Of a DNA stretch of 64,000 bases, positions 32,294-44,310 are shown one piece after another. Within the stretch, counting starts at the first letter, position 1, and each line of letters opens with the position of its first letter. Under the pieces are notes generated by a model. It ran no database searches. It was not told the origin of the DNA and worked only from the letters and a program-made list of their open reading frames with translations. The stretch is from Ilyonectria destructans (taxonomy: Eukaryota > Ascomycota > Sordariomycetes > Hypocreales > Nectriaceae). The DNA is taken from assembly GCA_020740775.1 (NCBI GenBank), contig JAHEWK010000020.1, positions 62,001 to 126,000 of the forward strand, in the 5' to 3' direction. The position numbers were made by a program, and so were the translations under genes.

Positions 32294-34188
32294 ATGTCGC
32301 TCGCTCAGCATGTAACTCAAGTTGAAGGCTTTGACTACGAAGGCCCTGCGAATCCAAGCAGTAATGGGAACCTCAACGGCAACGATAGCACAGCCAACGA
32401 GCAGTGTTTGGGTGTTGGAGAAGACGCCCACAGATCGGAGTGGCGACGCATGAGCTTTGCGCCAGTTGAGATTACCCAGGACAAAACTCACATCGCGGCA
32501 TACAAAGTCTCGAATTCCAAGCGATACGGTATGTTCAAGCTTTTATCGTGAGAATGGCTGTCGAGATCTGACCAAGAATCTTCTAGCTCAGGCCGCGACG
32601 GCTGTAGTAGCCTGCTGGCTTGCATCTGGCATCGTATTTGGCTTCGCGGCTCTCAAACCCGTCTTGATCGCTGAAGGTGTATATCATGAACTCTGCAGGA
32701 GCGACGAGACGACGGGATTTGACGATGAGCCGAGTCTTGACGTTCCCTGCGCCGAGCAAGATATGCGCCTGAACCTCTTTTTCATCTCTGCCTCAATTAG
32801 CACCAACATATCATCTCTTTTCGCCGAAACTGCCCTCGATCGGTTCGGGAGACGCGCATGCTGGAGAGCTTCGTGTGTCTTTCTAGTCGTCGGCTCCCTA
32901 CTGATGGGATCTTCCTTCACCATCCCGGAATTCGATGGTTACCTTCTGGGCAATGTTTTCCTAGCTCTGGGGGGTACTTTCCTCTTTGTCCCTAGCTTTG
33001 AACTTGCCAATATGTTCCCCAAGCATTCGGGGCTGGTGGTTGCCCTCATCACTGGAGCGTTTGATGCCTCCGCAGCCGTTTTTCTGTTCTGTCGCATGGC
33101 TTACGATGCGTCTGGTGGCAAGTTCTCACTGGAGAAATTCTTCTTTGGCTACTTTCTCGTTCCGGTGCTAATATTTTTTGCCGAAATCTTTTTGATGCCA
33201 TCTCATGCATACCACACCATGCCAGAACTTAAGAGGAAGATTGAAAAGGCCCAAGACCGTACTCGCGATGTCCACGACTCGGATGAACATATCTCAGACG
33301 CGGGAGAGTTGACGCGAGTGCGGCGTGCTCGTGCCAATAAACGTAAAGCTAAGCTTGAGACGATCGAAGAACTTGCCGGCGGTAACGAGCACCGAGAAGA
33401 GCGCATCAAGATTGAGGAGGAGCGCCTGGAGGCGAGCGGTGTCTGGGGGGTTCTCCACGGTGTCCCAGCCCACCAACAGATGCTCTCGCCCTGGTTCATT
33501 CTCATCTTATTGTTGACCGTGTTTCAGAGTCTTCGGATGAACTACTTCATTGCATCCATTAGAGCACAGTACAGATATATGTTGGAGTCAGAGATTGCAG
33601 CTGCGGAGATCAACGAGTTCTTTGATGTAGCCCTGCCCTTGGGAGGTGTCGCTTCTACCCCTGTCATCGGACTGCTACTCAATAACCTGAGTGTGCCTAC
33701 CACGTTTGGAGTCTTGACGCTGTTCATCATCGTTATTGGAACTCTTAACTGCTTGCCTTTTCTTTTGGCAGGATATGCCGCCGTCGTGGCATTCGTCCTC
33801 TTCCGTCCCCTCTACTACTCTGCAATCTCGTAAGTGTGCCCATCATGATGCTGATTCCCTTGCCGACGCGCTTGCTAGCGATTACGCCACGAAGGCTTTT
33901 GGCTTTGCTACCTTCGGTCGCATATACGGGACCATCGTCTGTCTCTCTGGAATGGTCAATTTCGTCCAGTCAGGCCTTGATGCCCTTACCCATGGGCCTC
34001 TACATGGGAACCCCACTCCCATCAACGCTACGTTGGGGGCTCTCGGAGGAATCATTAGCGTGACTCTAGCCATATTTGTTAGGATTCGAGGCAGGGTATT
34101 CATGGACGAGAAGGCAGAGTTGGATGTCGGTCCAGAAAGACGACGTCTCTTGTCTGTTGCCCACGAGGGCTATGGCGCGAGGAATTGA
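32294..34188 (+). CDS. MFS transporter, Fmp42-like
   Basis: Exons 32294-32528, 32587-33829 and 33879-34188 join in frame across two GT-AG introns (58 and 49 bases), giving 595 residues. After a hydrophilic N-terminus of about 80 residues come membrane helices with FGFAALKPVLIAEGVYHELC and EQDMRLNLFFISAS, as in yeast Fmp42/YMR221C and the related SLC43-type amino-acid carriers. A long charged loop (about 260-350, KRKAKLETIEELAGGNEHRE) separates two groups of six helices. The helix-11 region follows the second intron. The frame is clean. The protein is likely a vacuolar, mitochondrial or plasma-membrane solute carrier; the substrate is unknown. Confidence 0.85.
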
Positions 34189-34551
34189 GCCTGTAATATA
34201 ATTTCAGTGGTAGGAGTGCCACAAAATCACACAGCCACAGCAGCCACAATAAACACATCGATACCTCTGTGCTAGAAGCACCCAATATTGTACAACTAAT
34301 TAGACATGTCAACTCTACAAAATAAAGGAGTCAACGGTTTTGTTTGGTATGCTTACAAAGGAGTACAAACTCTCAATTTACAGTTTTATATACTTTGCAC
34401 TACCCTTTATAAAAGAACCCTTTTTAGACGTTATAATCGCCTGTTTAAAGAAGACTGAATCTTGGTTTCCCACGTATTCAAAGGGTCCAAGCCATACCGC
34501 CAGCCGTCATTGAAATGCAACTTTGTCGAGGCCCAACCAGAACGGCGACCT
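34189..34551. other. Intergenic
   Basis: 3' flank of the Fmp42-like gene, with AT-rich stretches and no ORF of note. Confidence 0.5.
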
Positions 34552-34677
34552 TCAATGGAAAGGAAATTGAAGCAGTTCAGTAATGCCTTCAAAAGATGTG
34601 TCTGAGTCTATTTCAACCCATTCCCCTTGATTCCGATTCCAAGATACAGTGAAGATTTCCTTAGTTTTTGCAGACTG
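34552..34677 (-). pseudogene. C-terminal exon fragment next to hAT element 3
   Basis: Directly outside the left end of hAT element 3, a minus-strand frame reads KEIFTVSWNRNQGEWVEIDS, then DTSFEGITELLQFPFH and a stop at 34552. It has the composition of a real globular protein end and no start of its own. It lies in the same orientation as the Goodbye-domain gene on the other side of the hAT, so it may be the severed 3' part of that gene. No matching target duplication was found to prove it. Confidence 0.35.
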
Positions 34678-37554
34678 TAGTGATGCAATTTATTGTACAC
34701 GTATGTACGTACGTACTGTATTTTAGCCATAGTACGTACGTACAATGGGGTTGTACATACAAATACGTACCATACAAATTTCCCCCTTCTATTTTAGGCA
34801 ATACTGGTAGTAGGGTTCTCACGGTCCTGTTCTTCTGCCATTCTAGCCTCAAACCTCTGATTCCACCTCAGTGCCAACCCTCAATATATCACCCGTCGAC
34901 TGTAATACACCCTCCCACTCAAAATCCCCATTGGTAGAGGCCATCACGCCATCCATCCAGACCTTCTTGCCCTGCGCATTCACAAATAACTCGAGATATG
35001 AATCTTCGAGTTCTAGCCAGTCCTTCTCCTCAAGATCCGTCCAGCGCTTTTTATGGGCGTACTTCTGATCCTTAAGGCGATCTAATACGCGGTCGTTCAT
35101 AAAAATGAAGGCCTGCATATCAGCGTGCATGGGCGTAAGCCGATTCCGAGCCTTCGTATGTATGAAACTAATAGCAGAGAAACTTCGTTCTGAGGGTACG
35201 GAGTTCGCAAGCGTGTTCATTACCTTCACAGCTACTCTAGCCAGAATCGAGCCCTGGTTGAGGAGGCACTGCCACGCCATTGCTGGCTTGAAGCCATCGT
35301 CGTATACAGCGCTGTGCTTATTAAATAAGCCGTCTGGGCCGCCTGTACGCATTCGGAAGTGTGTGAATTCGGAAAGGGCACGGTGATATTCGTTGTCGTT
35401 TTTCAGCTGTTTCTGCAAATACTCTTGTACGCGCGCAAAGACGCTAGGCGGCAGTTTCGAATTTGGGCCTGTTGTATCAGGCCGGAGGGCATCGGCGATC
35501 CAATGTATATCGTACGTTTGCTTATCAAGCCGGGCTTTGAATATAGCGTCAATATCGTCCCACGGAATATCAGGAAACTGATCAGCCTCTCTCATCTCAA
35601 CCCATTTACTTTTGATTTGCAGCCAGCGATTTACAACGTGTGCGATTCCCGCCCCATCAGCCTCGGAAGCGTGTTGAAATTCGTTCACGGGCTTTAGCAC
35701 AGCGATCGCAGCCTCGAGTTTTAGCCAGAAGCTGTTGTCTTTGATGATTCGAACCGCTTCGGGTAGGAGAACGGGGCAATCTTGAGATCGCAGCTCATCT
35801 CGTACATCTTTTCGAATAGACCAGTCTCTGGCAGGGTCTCGAGAACGGAGGAGGGAGAAGAAAGAATTGTACTGAGAACCCCAGCGTGTAGTTACACTAT
35901 TCGGAACGAGCGAGTTAGTATATCGAATTCTCAGTCACAGCTAACGATTTACCGGTACCTTCTGATCAGCGCGCGAGTTACTCCGTTCCACCTTGTGCGC
36001 TGGCACATTCTCAATCTTTGCAATTGTAATTTAGACCGTGAGAAGAACTTGAGGAGGGTGCTGACATTATTAAAGAGATCCTCAAAGAATGGAAGAAGAA
36101 GGATATCTTTAATTAGAAGCTGAAGGCCGTGAGAATCGCATAGAGAGAAGTTGATATGTGAGAGCTCTGGGAATCTCCCAAGCAAGTCGCGTACAGAGCG
36201 CATCGTGTTTTCGGTATCTGTACAGATAGAATTGATTCTGGAGAAGTCACCACCGCACAGTTGCTGCATTTCTCCCCATATCAACTTCACCCAATTCTCC
36301 GCTGTGTGCTGTTCGTCTCCCGTGTCAAACGTTTTCCAGTAGAAGGCTGGACCGTCTGGTAGTTGTACCGAGATATTAACGATTCTGTGACCCGAGACAT
36401 TATCGGAAGCGTCAAATATGATGTTGAACCATTCTGAGCTGGTAATGCGTTTGAAAACCTCGTCATAGAGTTCCTGATAGAAATCGGGAAGAATTCTCGT
36501 GATAACGCCGCGGCTAGGAGGCTTCCAGCCAGGCTTAATGCGAGTGAAGAAGTAGCGCCAACGGCGGCTCTCGAAAAGGCTGAAGGGCCGGCCGCTGGCG
36601 ATTACAGCAGCGGCGGCATCATAGGCGAAACTGTGACTCTCGTCTTGCGAGATATCTGAATTCCGACCTCGGTTATCTTCTTTTGTATAGCTTCAGAATA
36701 TGAGGGAAGATAGCCAGCGTTATCTTGAGCTTGACGCTCTTGTCGCTGCTTGGCTTGCCATTTCTCACACGCAGCGAGATGCTCTTTCGGCCTCCCAACA
36801 GAGGTCGCTGCAAAATCCTTCTGGCAGTGACGGCATCTGTATCGCTTGCTTTTCTTGGAGTTAGAGCGGCCGAGGTCGATAAACTGTCGCCAAACAAAGG
36901 CAGCGTTAGCTTTGGTGGGCGCCATCTTTTTGGCGATACCTTCAATCGGGAGAGAATGTTGGAAGAACTGAGGATTCCCCCTCAACTTCAGGATTAAAGT
37001 TAAGGTTTGAAGTCCTAAAACTTAGATCGTAGGACTTGATCGTAGGACTTTCTAGGACTCAAGTCCTGTCAGATATGTCAGAGGCAAAAGTTGCCACCTA
37101 TCGCCACCTATTGCCACAAGGCTTAGCAATCAGCTTCTAGCTGATTCTACATAGAAGAGAAAGGGTATATAAAGCTTACTCTAAAACCTCAAGAGAGAGA
37201 GAGAATACACAATCTTTTCACCCCAATATTCGACAAGTCCTAGAAGGGACCACTTAAAGATATAAGGTCTTAAAGGTCCTTCGATTGCAAGAAAGAACAA
37301 TCACAACAATAAGAACTACTTTCTCATCAAGTGCACTCAGCATTCCTGCGCAATCCAACAACAGAGAATGGCAGTGTGTGTTGAGCTGCTAAGCCAACAG
37401 AGTTTTTGTACAGCCCCGTATTTGTACAGCGTGACCCGCAAATTCCCTTATTAGGAGTATTGTGGATCCCCATTGTACGTACATAGTACGTGTACGTACT
37501 TTTTCTTTCTGTACGTACGTACAACACGGTTGTACATACTGTACAACATCACTA
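34678..37554 (-). mobile_element. hAT transposon (element 3) with GTACGTAC subterminal repeats
   Basis: Both ends read TAGTGATG inward (hAT consensus YARNG) and contain clusters of GTACGTAC palindromes (34700-34770 and 37470-37545). CCCCATTGTACGTAC at 37467 is the inverted copy of GTACGTACAATGGGG near 34737. The transposase lies between. No 8-bp target duplication is evident in the present flanks (GCAGACTG against CTGGGAGG). Confidence 0.78.
34849..36925 (-). pseudogene. hAT transposase (element 3), one apparent frameshift
   Basis: It starts MAPTKANAAFVWRQFIDLGR, with a BED zinc finger (CRHCQKDFAATSVGRPKEH) in the first 60 residues. Near 36690 coding must move to a second frame (EDNRGRNSDISQDES). 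That frame runs through IIFDASDNVSGHR and CTDTENTMRS to an intron (35952-35897, GTAAAT, TACTAAC branch, ATAG). It continues VTTRWGSQYNSFF and ends with the dimerisation domain (ANSVPSERSFSAISFIHTKA). The single break could be a small indel or a missed intron. If it is an intron, the element could be autonomous. Confidence 0.75.
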
Positions 37555-38525
37555 CTGGGAGGTGACCCGAAAAACTGCTTTACGATATTCAACGCCGCCG
37601 ATTTCCCAGTTACGGCGTCTGTCGCGGACTGCGCAGCCTCCTCGGCGTTCGTACCCTGATCCAGCTGACTTCTCAGCTCTCTGATGCTGCGTTGAATGCT
37701 AGCCAGTGAGGTGCTCTGGCGCTGGAAATTCATTTCCTGGAGGTCGAATCCAGCCTCAATCCGTTGGCCTTGGTCTCTAAAGTAGACAACCATTTCCTCG
37801 TAGACGAAGTCGATATTCTCGCCGAGACTTCCCATCAATGTCTTAATTTCTTCGGTGTTTCTCACAGCCACCAAGCCGTTTGCGCGACTCAGACGAGAGA
37901 TGGCAGTGGTAACATCGTCGTAAGCTGCGCTGAGTTTGGCGTCGCCGCCTCCTCCGACGAGGTTATGCAAGAATCTTAACGGCCTTCCTTCCCACATATA
38001 CCTGGTCTGAATGGCAAAGACGACCATGAGGGAGGTTAATGCATCTGTGACACATTCTGCATAACAGTCGCAGTCGGGAAAATTGTCCTCGATAATCTGG
38101 AGCGTCTTTAAGAAGGATCCAGCTTCTCCGATAAGGCTCAGCAACTGGTCATAGTCCTTGGACTGAGCCTGGCATGCTTTGACGGCATATGTTGCGACAG
38201 TCCAAATCGCGTTAGCAGGAGGAAAGGAAGCAGCAGCAGAAGAAGCAACCTGGTCGCCGATTCTCTGGGCGTAGTCAAGGTTCTTGCCGATGAAGTGGCG
38301 TGCCTTGTCCCAATTTCCACCGTCGTTTCGCCATTTCTCAAACGACTTTTTAGCCGTATCGACAGAACCCACGACATCAGCCAAGCTTGTGACGAGATGA
38401 CTACCGTCGAGGCTGAGTTTGAGGCCCTTTTTTCCAACAGCATCGTTGTAGCCCTGGAATGCATCTCTCCACAGTAGACCTAGCTCCGTTGGAGCATTTC
38501 CAGCAGGTTTCGCATCGACAACCAT
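37389..38525 (-). CDS. Fungal STAND N-terminal Goodbye-domain protein, truncated by hAT
   Basis: From ATG 38525 the product has the features of the Goodbye domain that begins many fungal NLR/STAND proteins: LGLLWRDAFQGYNDAVGKKG, a helix pair with ASFPPANAIWTVATYAVKAC, and SLMVVFAIQTRYMWEGRPLR with a long coiled tail. After residue about 323 (FFGSPPS) the frame enters the hAT terminus at 37554. It continues for about 55 codons of element-derived, Tyr/Thr/Val-rich sequence encoded by GTACGTAC repeats. No nucleotide-binding or repeat domain remains in this frame. The original gene was probably an immune-receptor-like or signalling protein. The product may now be a stand-alone Goodbye domain, or nothing. 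Confidence 0.75.
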   Translation of the reverse strand: MVVDAKPAGNAPTELGLLWRDAFQGYNDAVGKKGLKLSLDGSHLVTSLADVVGSVDTAKKSFEKWRNDGGNWDKARHFIGKNLDYAQRIGDQVASSAAASFPPANAIWTVATYAVKACQAQSKDYDQLLSLIGEAGSFLKTLQIIEDNFPDCDCYAECVTDALTSLMVVFAIQTRYMWEGRPLRFLHNLVGGGGDAKLSAAYDDVTTAISRLSRANGLVAVRNTEEIKTLMGSLGENIDFVYEEMVVYFRDQGQRIEAGFDLQEMNFQRQSTSLASIQRSIRELRSQLDQGTNAEEAAQSATDAVTGKSAALNIVKQFFGSPPSSDVVQYVQPCCTYVQKEKVRTRTMYVQWGSTILLIREFAGHAVQIRGCTKTLLA

Positions 38526-40167
38526 TGTGGAAATGTAGCGCTCACTAGGACCAGAAGTGAAGACTGCTGGTAAGACACCTGGCTGATGGCCAATATATAC
38601 CGGTCGTTGGTTCACTGGCCAATGTGGCTGATGGTAGCGTGCCGATGACCCGAGCAGTGCTACATTCCTTTGTCAAAACAGACAGAATGTTGTTGCGATG
38701 GCTGGCTGGGTGACCCTAGCTTGGATTAGCGGACCTATAACCGGGTAGTAGTGTGAGCATCGCCACTTCCATGCTAGTGATTGGTAAAAGCCAGCTTTAG
38801 TGAAGTCAATGTCTGAATTGGTGCGTCTTATACTTGAATGGAAGTAGACAGCTTATGGTTGATGACGGTTTTCTCTGGAGTAGATGTTATATGTAGAATG
38901 CCTATTGCTACTATTAAAAACCTATTTGGATTTGCAACATTATTTTATCAATCATTTCGTCCCTAACTTCTCTCTTGTTTAGCATGGTGGCCCAGTGCAG
39001 TGGTACCTTAAAGGAGTGTGGTGGGGTATTCGGAATGAGCCGCTCTTGGTGTGACATCCTAGATCAAAATCAAAGGTCTGCTGCGCTGTCACTTCCTGCA
39101 TAAGTATTCAGGCAGCATTTCGTGATGGCATGTGCCTAACCTAGTGAGGGAGTGCATTCCACTCCCTACGGAACTCACCGGCATCAAATCATAAGACAAA
39201 GGTAGAACATCTCGATTGCCTGCCCTGTTTCCCCAGAGGCTGGGAGAGGTTACAGCACAGCAGTACTCTGTATCAATGAATGAACCGACGCTGATCTGGT
39301 ATGCTACGATGCTTAAGCAAGATGACGATTTGACAGACAGCGCAGGGGCCCTCAGCGGGGAGCCCTCAAGAGTGGGCCGATGGCACAGACCCCTTATCAT
39401 CCCATTAGACCGGGGATGTCTGCCTCTCCCAAACACGCCAGGCCGTATTCAAGAGATCTGCACGGCCCCACGCCGGGGAGGGTGTAGCAGTGCAAGGTTC
39501 CGAGTGGTGAGCCTCTGGCTTTCTCCCTTAGCGTCCACGTGTGGCTACTCAATAGCGCCGAGTGGCGCCCAAGCGCTCGGGCATGCTCGTCACTGGTTTT
39601 CACAAGATGTTCCCCGGGCAGCCACAAGCCCTTGCATTCGGGCTTCGTCGTGTTGGCGATGGGAATAGGGAATCCGACTGCTTGGACGTGCCACAGACTG
39701 GGGGCGTTGGAGTCAGCTGTCCCCGCAATTGACAATTAGCTACTGGCACAGTTTGAGCAGGAAGCAATGGTTACAGTGCATTGCCTCGGACACGAGGCTG
39801 CAGATAGAACGCCATAACCAATTAATACTCTCTTGCCGCCAAAAGTTTGATCTGCACGCCAAAAACTTGTGTTAAGACGCCAACCACGCCACAACTCACC
39901 CGAATTACCCTGGAATCAGCGCCACATGCTCATGTGGAGTGAGTCTGAGGAACCCCTTATAAATTCCGGGTACCCAGCCCGGATACGAATCAGTGCGGAA
40001 TTCTCACCTTCCTTCACTACCAACAGCCTCAGGCCACAATGCCATTCAAATATTTATAACAAAACGTTGTTCCCATCTCCACAGGTGCGCCGAGAAACAC
40101 TTTGGATCATGCCCGTCGGCCCGGGAATGAGTCTATTTATTCCAAGCTCGTACCCAAGGCTCCTGCG
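38526..40167. other. No recognisable gene
   Basis: Upstream flanks of the divergent Goodbye and PTH11-like genes. Open frames near 39200-39740 overlap on both strands and show no motif. Confidence 0.45.
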
Positions 40168-41624
40168 ATGAATTTAACGGACGAGACCACTGTGGGTGCA
40201 TACCCGCCACCACCGGGCGTGGTACCGAACTTCACGAATCCCGAATCCATCGCCTCTCATGTTGTGCTCGCAGCAGTCCTCTGCCCGGTATTTACGATTC
40301 CTATTGTTCTGTTGCGGCTATATACTAGTCGCTTTATCACCAAATGTTGGCATCTGGATGATTGCAAGTCCCCCCATCTAGCAAAGGCACTGAGGGCTTG
40401 CTAACGCAGTAACCTAGTCTCTATTGCAATTTCATTGGTAATGGACCCATTCTCGGAGTTACCATCCAAACGCGCTAATGGGTCAATCTCTAGATATTTG
40501 CAATTGGATACTCCATCGTGAACCTCTTGCGTGGGTCTATCCTTCGAATCAAGAGATATCTGAACTGGTGCTGACAACGCCGGCAGAGACGAGAAACGGG
40601 GTCGGAGTTCACCTATGGGACGTGCCGCTTTCTAGATTTAACAGATTCATGATGGTATGGCCCCAAATTCTCCTCGTTTGCGCAAATTTGTTCTAATAGA
40701 ACTTGTTATTTAGCTGGGGATTCCGGGCGCAGTAACGTACAATTTGTCTACTCTTTTCACTAAAGTTTCCATTCTTCATTTCTATTTGCGTTTCTCCCAG
40801 GAGAGAGCATTCAAATTCGTCACATATTTTGTCATGTTCATTGCCGTGGGGTACTCTCTCGCGGCAGCATTTGCATTCTTGTACATGTGCCGTCCCATCC
40901 CACGGTATTGGGATTGGAGCAGGCCAGGTTCATGTCTGGATGTGGGCAGTGCTTTCATCACTTCTGCTGTCTTGAACGCCGTCACGGACATCATCATCCT
41001 ATGTCTACCCATCTGGTTGTTGAGGCCACTTCGAATGCGGCGACTTCAAAAGATAGGCGTGGCACTGGTTCTAATGGCGGGCGGGTTGTAGGTCCTCAAT
41101 CCCCCTGGCGCTCTCGTCACACATTCCGACAGGGTTGCCTCTTGGAGTGAGCAATACAGCTGACGTGTGGTAGTGTGTGCGCTGTGAGCCTTATCAGATT
41201 GGCGTCTATTCCATCCGGACTTAACGACCCCGACATCACGTGGCGATATGTCATCAATTTAATCTGGTGGTAAGAGTTGATACCCAAGCCACTTGCTCAG
41301 CCACGTTTCTAACCAGAAGGAAACAGTATTATTGAAATGTACGTTGGAATTATCTGTGCCTGTCTGCCTTGCTTGAGAGCATTTTTCAAACATCAATTCC
41401 CAAATCTGTTCGTCGTTCGGCACGACACCGAGGCACCGCTCTCAGCTATTCCAAGCTTTGTCCACCATGCGCGACAACCAAGAGAGCTCCACGCAAGCGC
41501 CAATAGAATACTATGGTGGGGCAGAAGCATACTCTCGAAGGCAAAGCCAAGTGATACATCGAGCATGGAAGCCTGCAATTCAAATAGCACGCCGCTGACT
41601 GATAGAGAGCTTTATTGTCCATAG
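40168..41624 (+). CDS. PTH11/SAT4-like seven-helix integral membrane protein
   Basis: ATG 40168 opens a short N-glycosylatable leader (MNLTDETTVG, VVPNFTNP) and helix 1. Later exons are secure: GVGVHLWDVPLSRFNRFMM up to 40654; 40714-41087 with TLFTKVSILHFYLRF and the Cys-containing loop PRYWDWSRPGSCLD; 41174-41269; and 41327-41624. These join in frame through three GT-AG introns. The WDVP, KxSxLxFYxR and CRPxxxYW-type motifs mark the fungal rhodopsin-like SAT4 domain. The link between helices 2 and 3 (40365-40600) needs at least two introns, one possibly GC-AG, and is not settled. Members such as Magnaporthe PTH11 sense surface cues at the plasma membrane; this role is inferred. Confidence 0.75.
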
Positions 41625-41941
41625 AAGAAGGCTCTTATGCAAAACTGACTCGATACAGAAGAGTCTGCCTAAAAATAGATTGAAAGTGTTGGTTACGGAC
41701 CTGGGTTTGCTTAGTGTAAGGTATTAAGAATAGTTAGATTAAGCAAGGTTACTGCATTTATATTAAGCTGAGGATAATATACCTGTATTAATAGTATACT
41801 GTATAACCACGTGCTAGCACTTGGTTAAAATAACTGAATCCCAGTTATAGATAAGTAAATTGAACTTAGTATAAGCTTAAGAGCCTGATAACTTTAAAGT
41901 CTGGACTCTTAACGTTAAATAAAATATATAATATACAGCTA
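41625..41941. other. AT-rich intergenic
   Basis: Rich in TA steps (TATATAATATAC and similar) with many stops, consistent with mutation by RIP or simple AT-rich spacer. No gene. Confidence 0.5.
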
Positions 41942-43353
41942 TCAAAGTTCCATACCTGACCTAGCAACTGCTGGGGACTTTGGGACAACGAAAACAGTGT
42001 GTAACAGAGATGTTAGCATTAGACTGCCCATTCCAGCTTTGCCGCATACGGTTGTCTTGACGCTGGCAACCTGGATCGGCGCGACTAGTGAGCCTCGCAC
42101 GCCCTTCAGTGTAGAAAGAGGCGACGTGCTCTTCAGGCTAGGCCACTTGCCGTTGCCGGACAGCGAGTTGTCGACGCAAGACCTGCCCAGAGAGCTGGCG
42201 CAGGCGTTGATAGAACCAGAGTCCGGTACCGTGTAGACGGAGGAAACCTTCTCGCTGCCGGCCGTCATGGGAGTCGTAACCGCCTCAAACAGGTTACCCT
42301 CTAGGAGGGCTGTAGTGCCGGGGTAGACATCGAAGGCGTGGCCTTTACAGTTAGCGAAGTAGTTGTTTGACGCCTGCACGATGGTAGACACGCCATCGGC
42401 GCCGAGCTTGGGGGCGCGGCCGGAGACGTCGTGCCAGTAGTTGCGGTCCAGGGTTACCTTGTCACCGTTAGCAATAAACATGGCGGCCCAGTAGTGGTTC
42501 TTATTGCAGGTGGCCGAGGTAGTGGTGACGCCGCTGAACTCGGTGTAGGAGATGGTGAGGCGGCTAGCGGCGAAGCTAGGGACAGAACTTGATCAGCATA
42601 CCTGGTATCAAGAACAACTCGACGGCGAGCTTGTACTTACTGCGTGACGACCATCATGCGTCCGATCTTGCTGAACGTACAGTGGTCCACCCAGACGCCA
42701 TCGTTGCCCTCCAGCTGCAGAGCATCGCCACCCCAGACGCTAGCAGGATTCAGGTCCTAGAAAGGGGGTTTGGCATTAGAGCGACACCCCAAATACGGGA
42801 CCCGACTAGTAGCCTTACTGTGATGTGAACGTTCTGGATGGTAACGCTCTTGGAGGTAGGGGGGAGGCGGAGACCCTTGCCTTGGATGACACCCTTGTTT
42901 CCCAATCCGACGATGGATTTGTTGCTACCGACCACGAGGTTCGTCGTTGCCGCTTTGTCATAGGTAATAGTCGTGGCCTGCATGTTGCTGCCAGTGCAGC
43001 TCAGCGTCCCAATGTACGTCTGGCCTCCCTGGTTTGGGGTGCAAGTCTTTTGGTAGCACCCAGACTCAGTGGCCGAGCCCTCGCTCCCCTTGAAGTTGAA
43101 GCTCTTATCGATGAGAATAACACGCGGAGTGCTATCGGCAAGCCAAGTCCGGAGCCTATATGTGTCAGCGGTAATACTTTTGCCTATGTACGGGAACTCG
43201 GAGTCCAAATCACTCATTTATGTCCCGGGGCGCCGCGGGGGTTGCTGAGCCGCCACCAGTCACACCAGTAGCAAAGCCATAAGGCTTTCCGCGGACCTGC
43301 GCGTAGGCCATGAGCGGCGCAAGAAGGGAAGTAAGGACGATTTCGAAACGCAT
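41942..43353 (-). CDS. Pectin lyase, polysaccharide lyase family 1
   Basis: Four exons, 43353-43214, 43155-42819, 42756-42641 and 42575-41942, join in frame with GT-AG introns of 58-65 bases (408 residues). A signal peptide (MRFEIVLTSLLAPLMAYA) precedes QVRGKPYGFATGVTGGG. The beta-helix shows NKSIVGLGNKGVIQGKGL, WGGDALQLEG, the lyase signature GVWVDHCTF, and HDVSGRAPK with the catalytic-type Arg. Cysteines and length match fungal PnlA-type enzymes. These secreted enzymes cleave methyl-esterified pectin by beta-elimination during plant tissue breakdown. No defect was seen. A hydrophobic C-terminal tail (about 30 residues) is slightly longer than usual. Confidence 0.92.
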
Positions 43354-43504
43354 CTTGAAGAAAAGAGTTTACAATGAGAAGAAAGGTATGAAACGAAGCC
43401 GCAGAGCCGGTGCCAATCATGTCAGCTGGAAGAATCTGGGACAGCTCATTGGGGTTCTTATATGTTATATGTCCATCGTCCGTTGTCGTCCCTCGAGGCA
43501 CTAG

Positions 43505-43745
43505 CATCTGTGTTCTAGTCTCCGTATTAATTAGTAAAGTATATTCTATTTATATATAAAGCTATTAAACCTAAAATTAAAAAGCTTAAATATCTATTAT
43601 TAATTACTGTTATAACTTTTATTCTTATTATTCTTATATTATATAGCTATTGGAATTTATCTTAAATATTCCAGCTGTATTCTTGTAACGGTCTCAAGGT
43701 AGTGTATTGCAACTAGCTAGGCCACTCTACAGAGTATACCAAACT
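43505..43745. other. AT-rich, possibly RIP-mutated spacer
   Basis: Almost pure A/T with TATTA and TTATTC runs. It separates the pectin lyase promoter from the repeat block. Confidence 0.5.
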
Positions 43746-44222
43746 TAAGGAAAGAAGAAGAAGAGAAAGAGAGTAGAGGAGGTCCATCCATAAATATACT
43801 CGTCATGGTGGCTTAAAGGTAAAAGTGGGCCACGAAAGGCCGAGGGTTCCCGAGGCCACCTACGGGCACAGCCCGTTACAGTACCCATCCATGATTTGAG
43901 CTGACCATGAGACGAAAACCCCCAAAGTAATTGGTCTCTGATTACTGTAATATGGAACCCCATTAAACTGCTAAACTGTCCTCATTGGCAGCAATCGACT
44001 TTCACATGTCTACGACAGCAACTCATGTACTAAAGGTTTCCACAGTTTAAACCTTCAAATGGCTTTCACATGCCGAGTCTTCCACAAGTGGAATTTGCTC
44101 GCCCGCTTGAAGCAATCATGGCCGCGAATTTTTCAGTGACGTAATTATGACAAAGGATGAAGTTACGCTGCGATGGTGATAAAGATGTCGGGTCTCACGG
44201 ACTCAAGGTCGGGGTTTTAAGA
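43746..44222. other. Left flank of the large inverted-repeat element
   Basis: No gene. The last bases before the inverted repeat are GGTTTTAAGA, relevant for a possible target duplication. Confidence 0.4.
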
Positions 44223-44310
44223 AGGCAATTGATAGGGGTGCTACACTATTTTGATACACGTGCTACACCTTACGGGTGCTACACTTTTTGCAGCCTCCTA
44301 TTGGTCCAAA
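44223..44310 (+). repeat. Left terminal inverted repeat of the 13-kb unit
   Basis: Contains GGGGTGCTACAC, GTGCTACACC and GGGTGCTACAC, so a short motif GTGCTACAC is itself repeated three times. It pairs with 57295-57373. Confidence 0.85.

Noticed and set aside
39216..39735. Long overlapping ORFs on both strands
   Set aside because: No motif, no intron signals and mutual overlap; no reason to prefer any.
44223..44240. hAT start at TAGGGGTG inside the inverted repeat
   Set aside because: TAGGG fits YARNG, but the flanking 8-mers (GCAATTGA and TCAATTGC) are inverted copies, not a direct duplication, so the repeat really extends further out.
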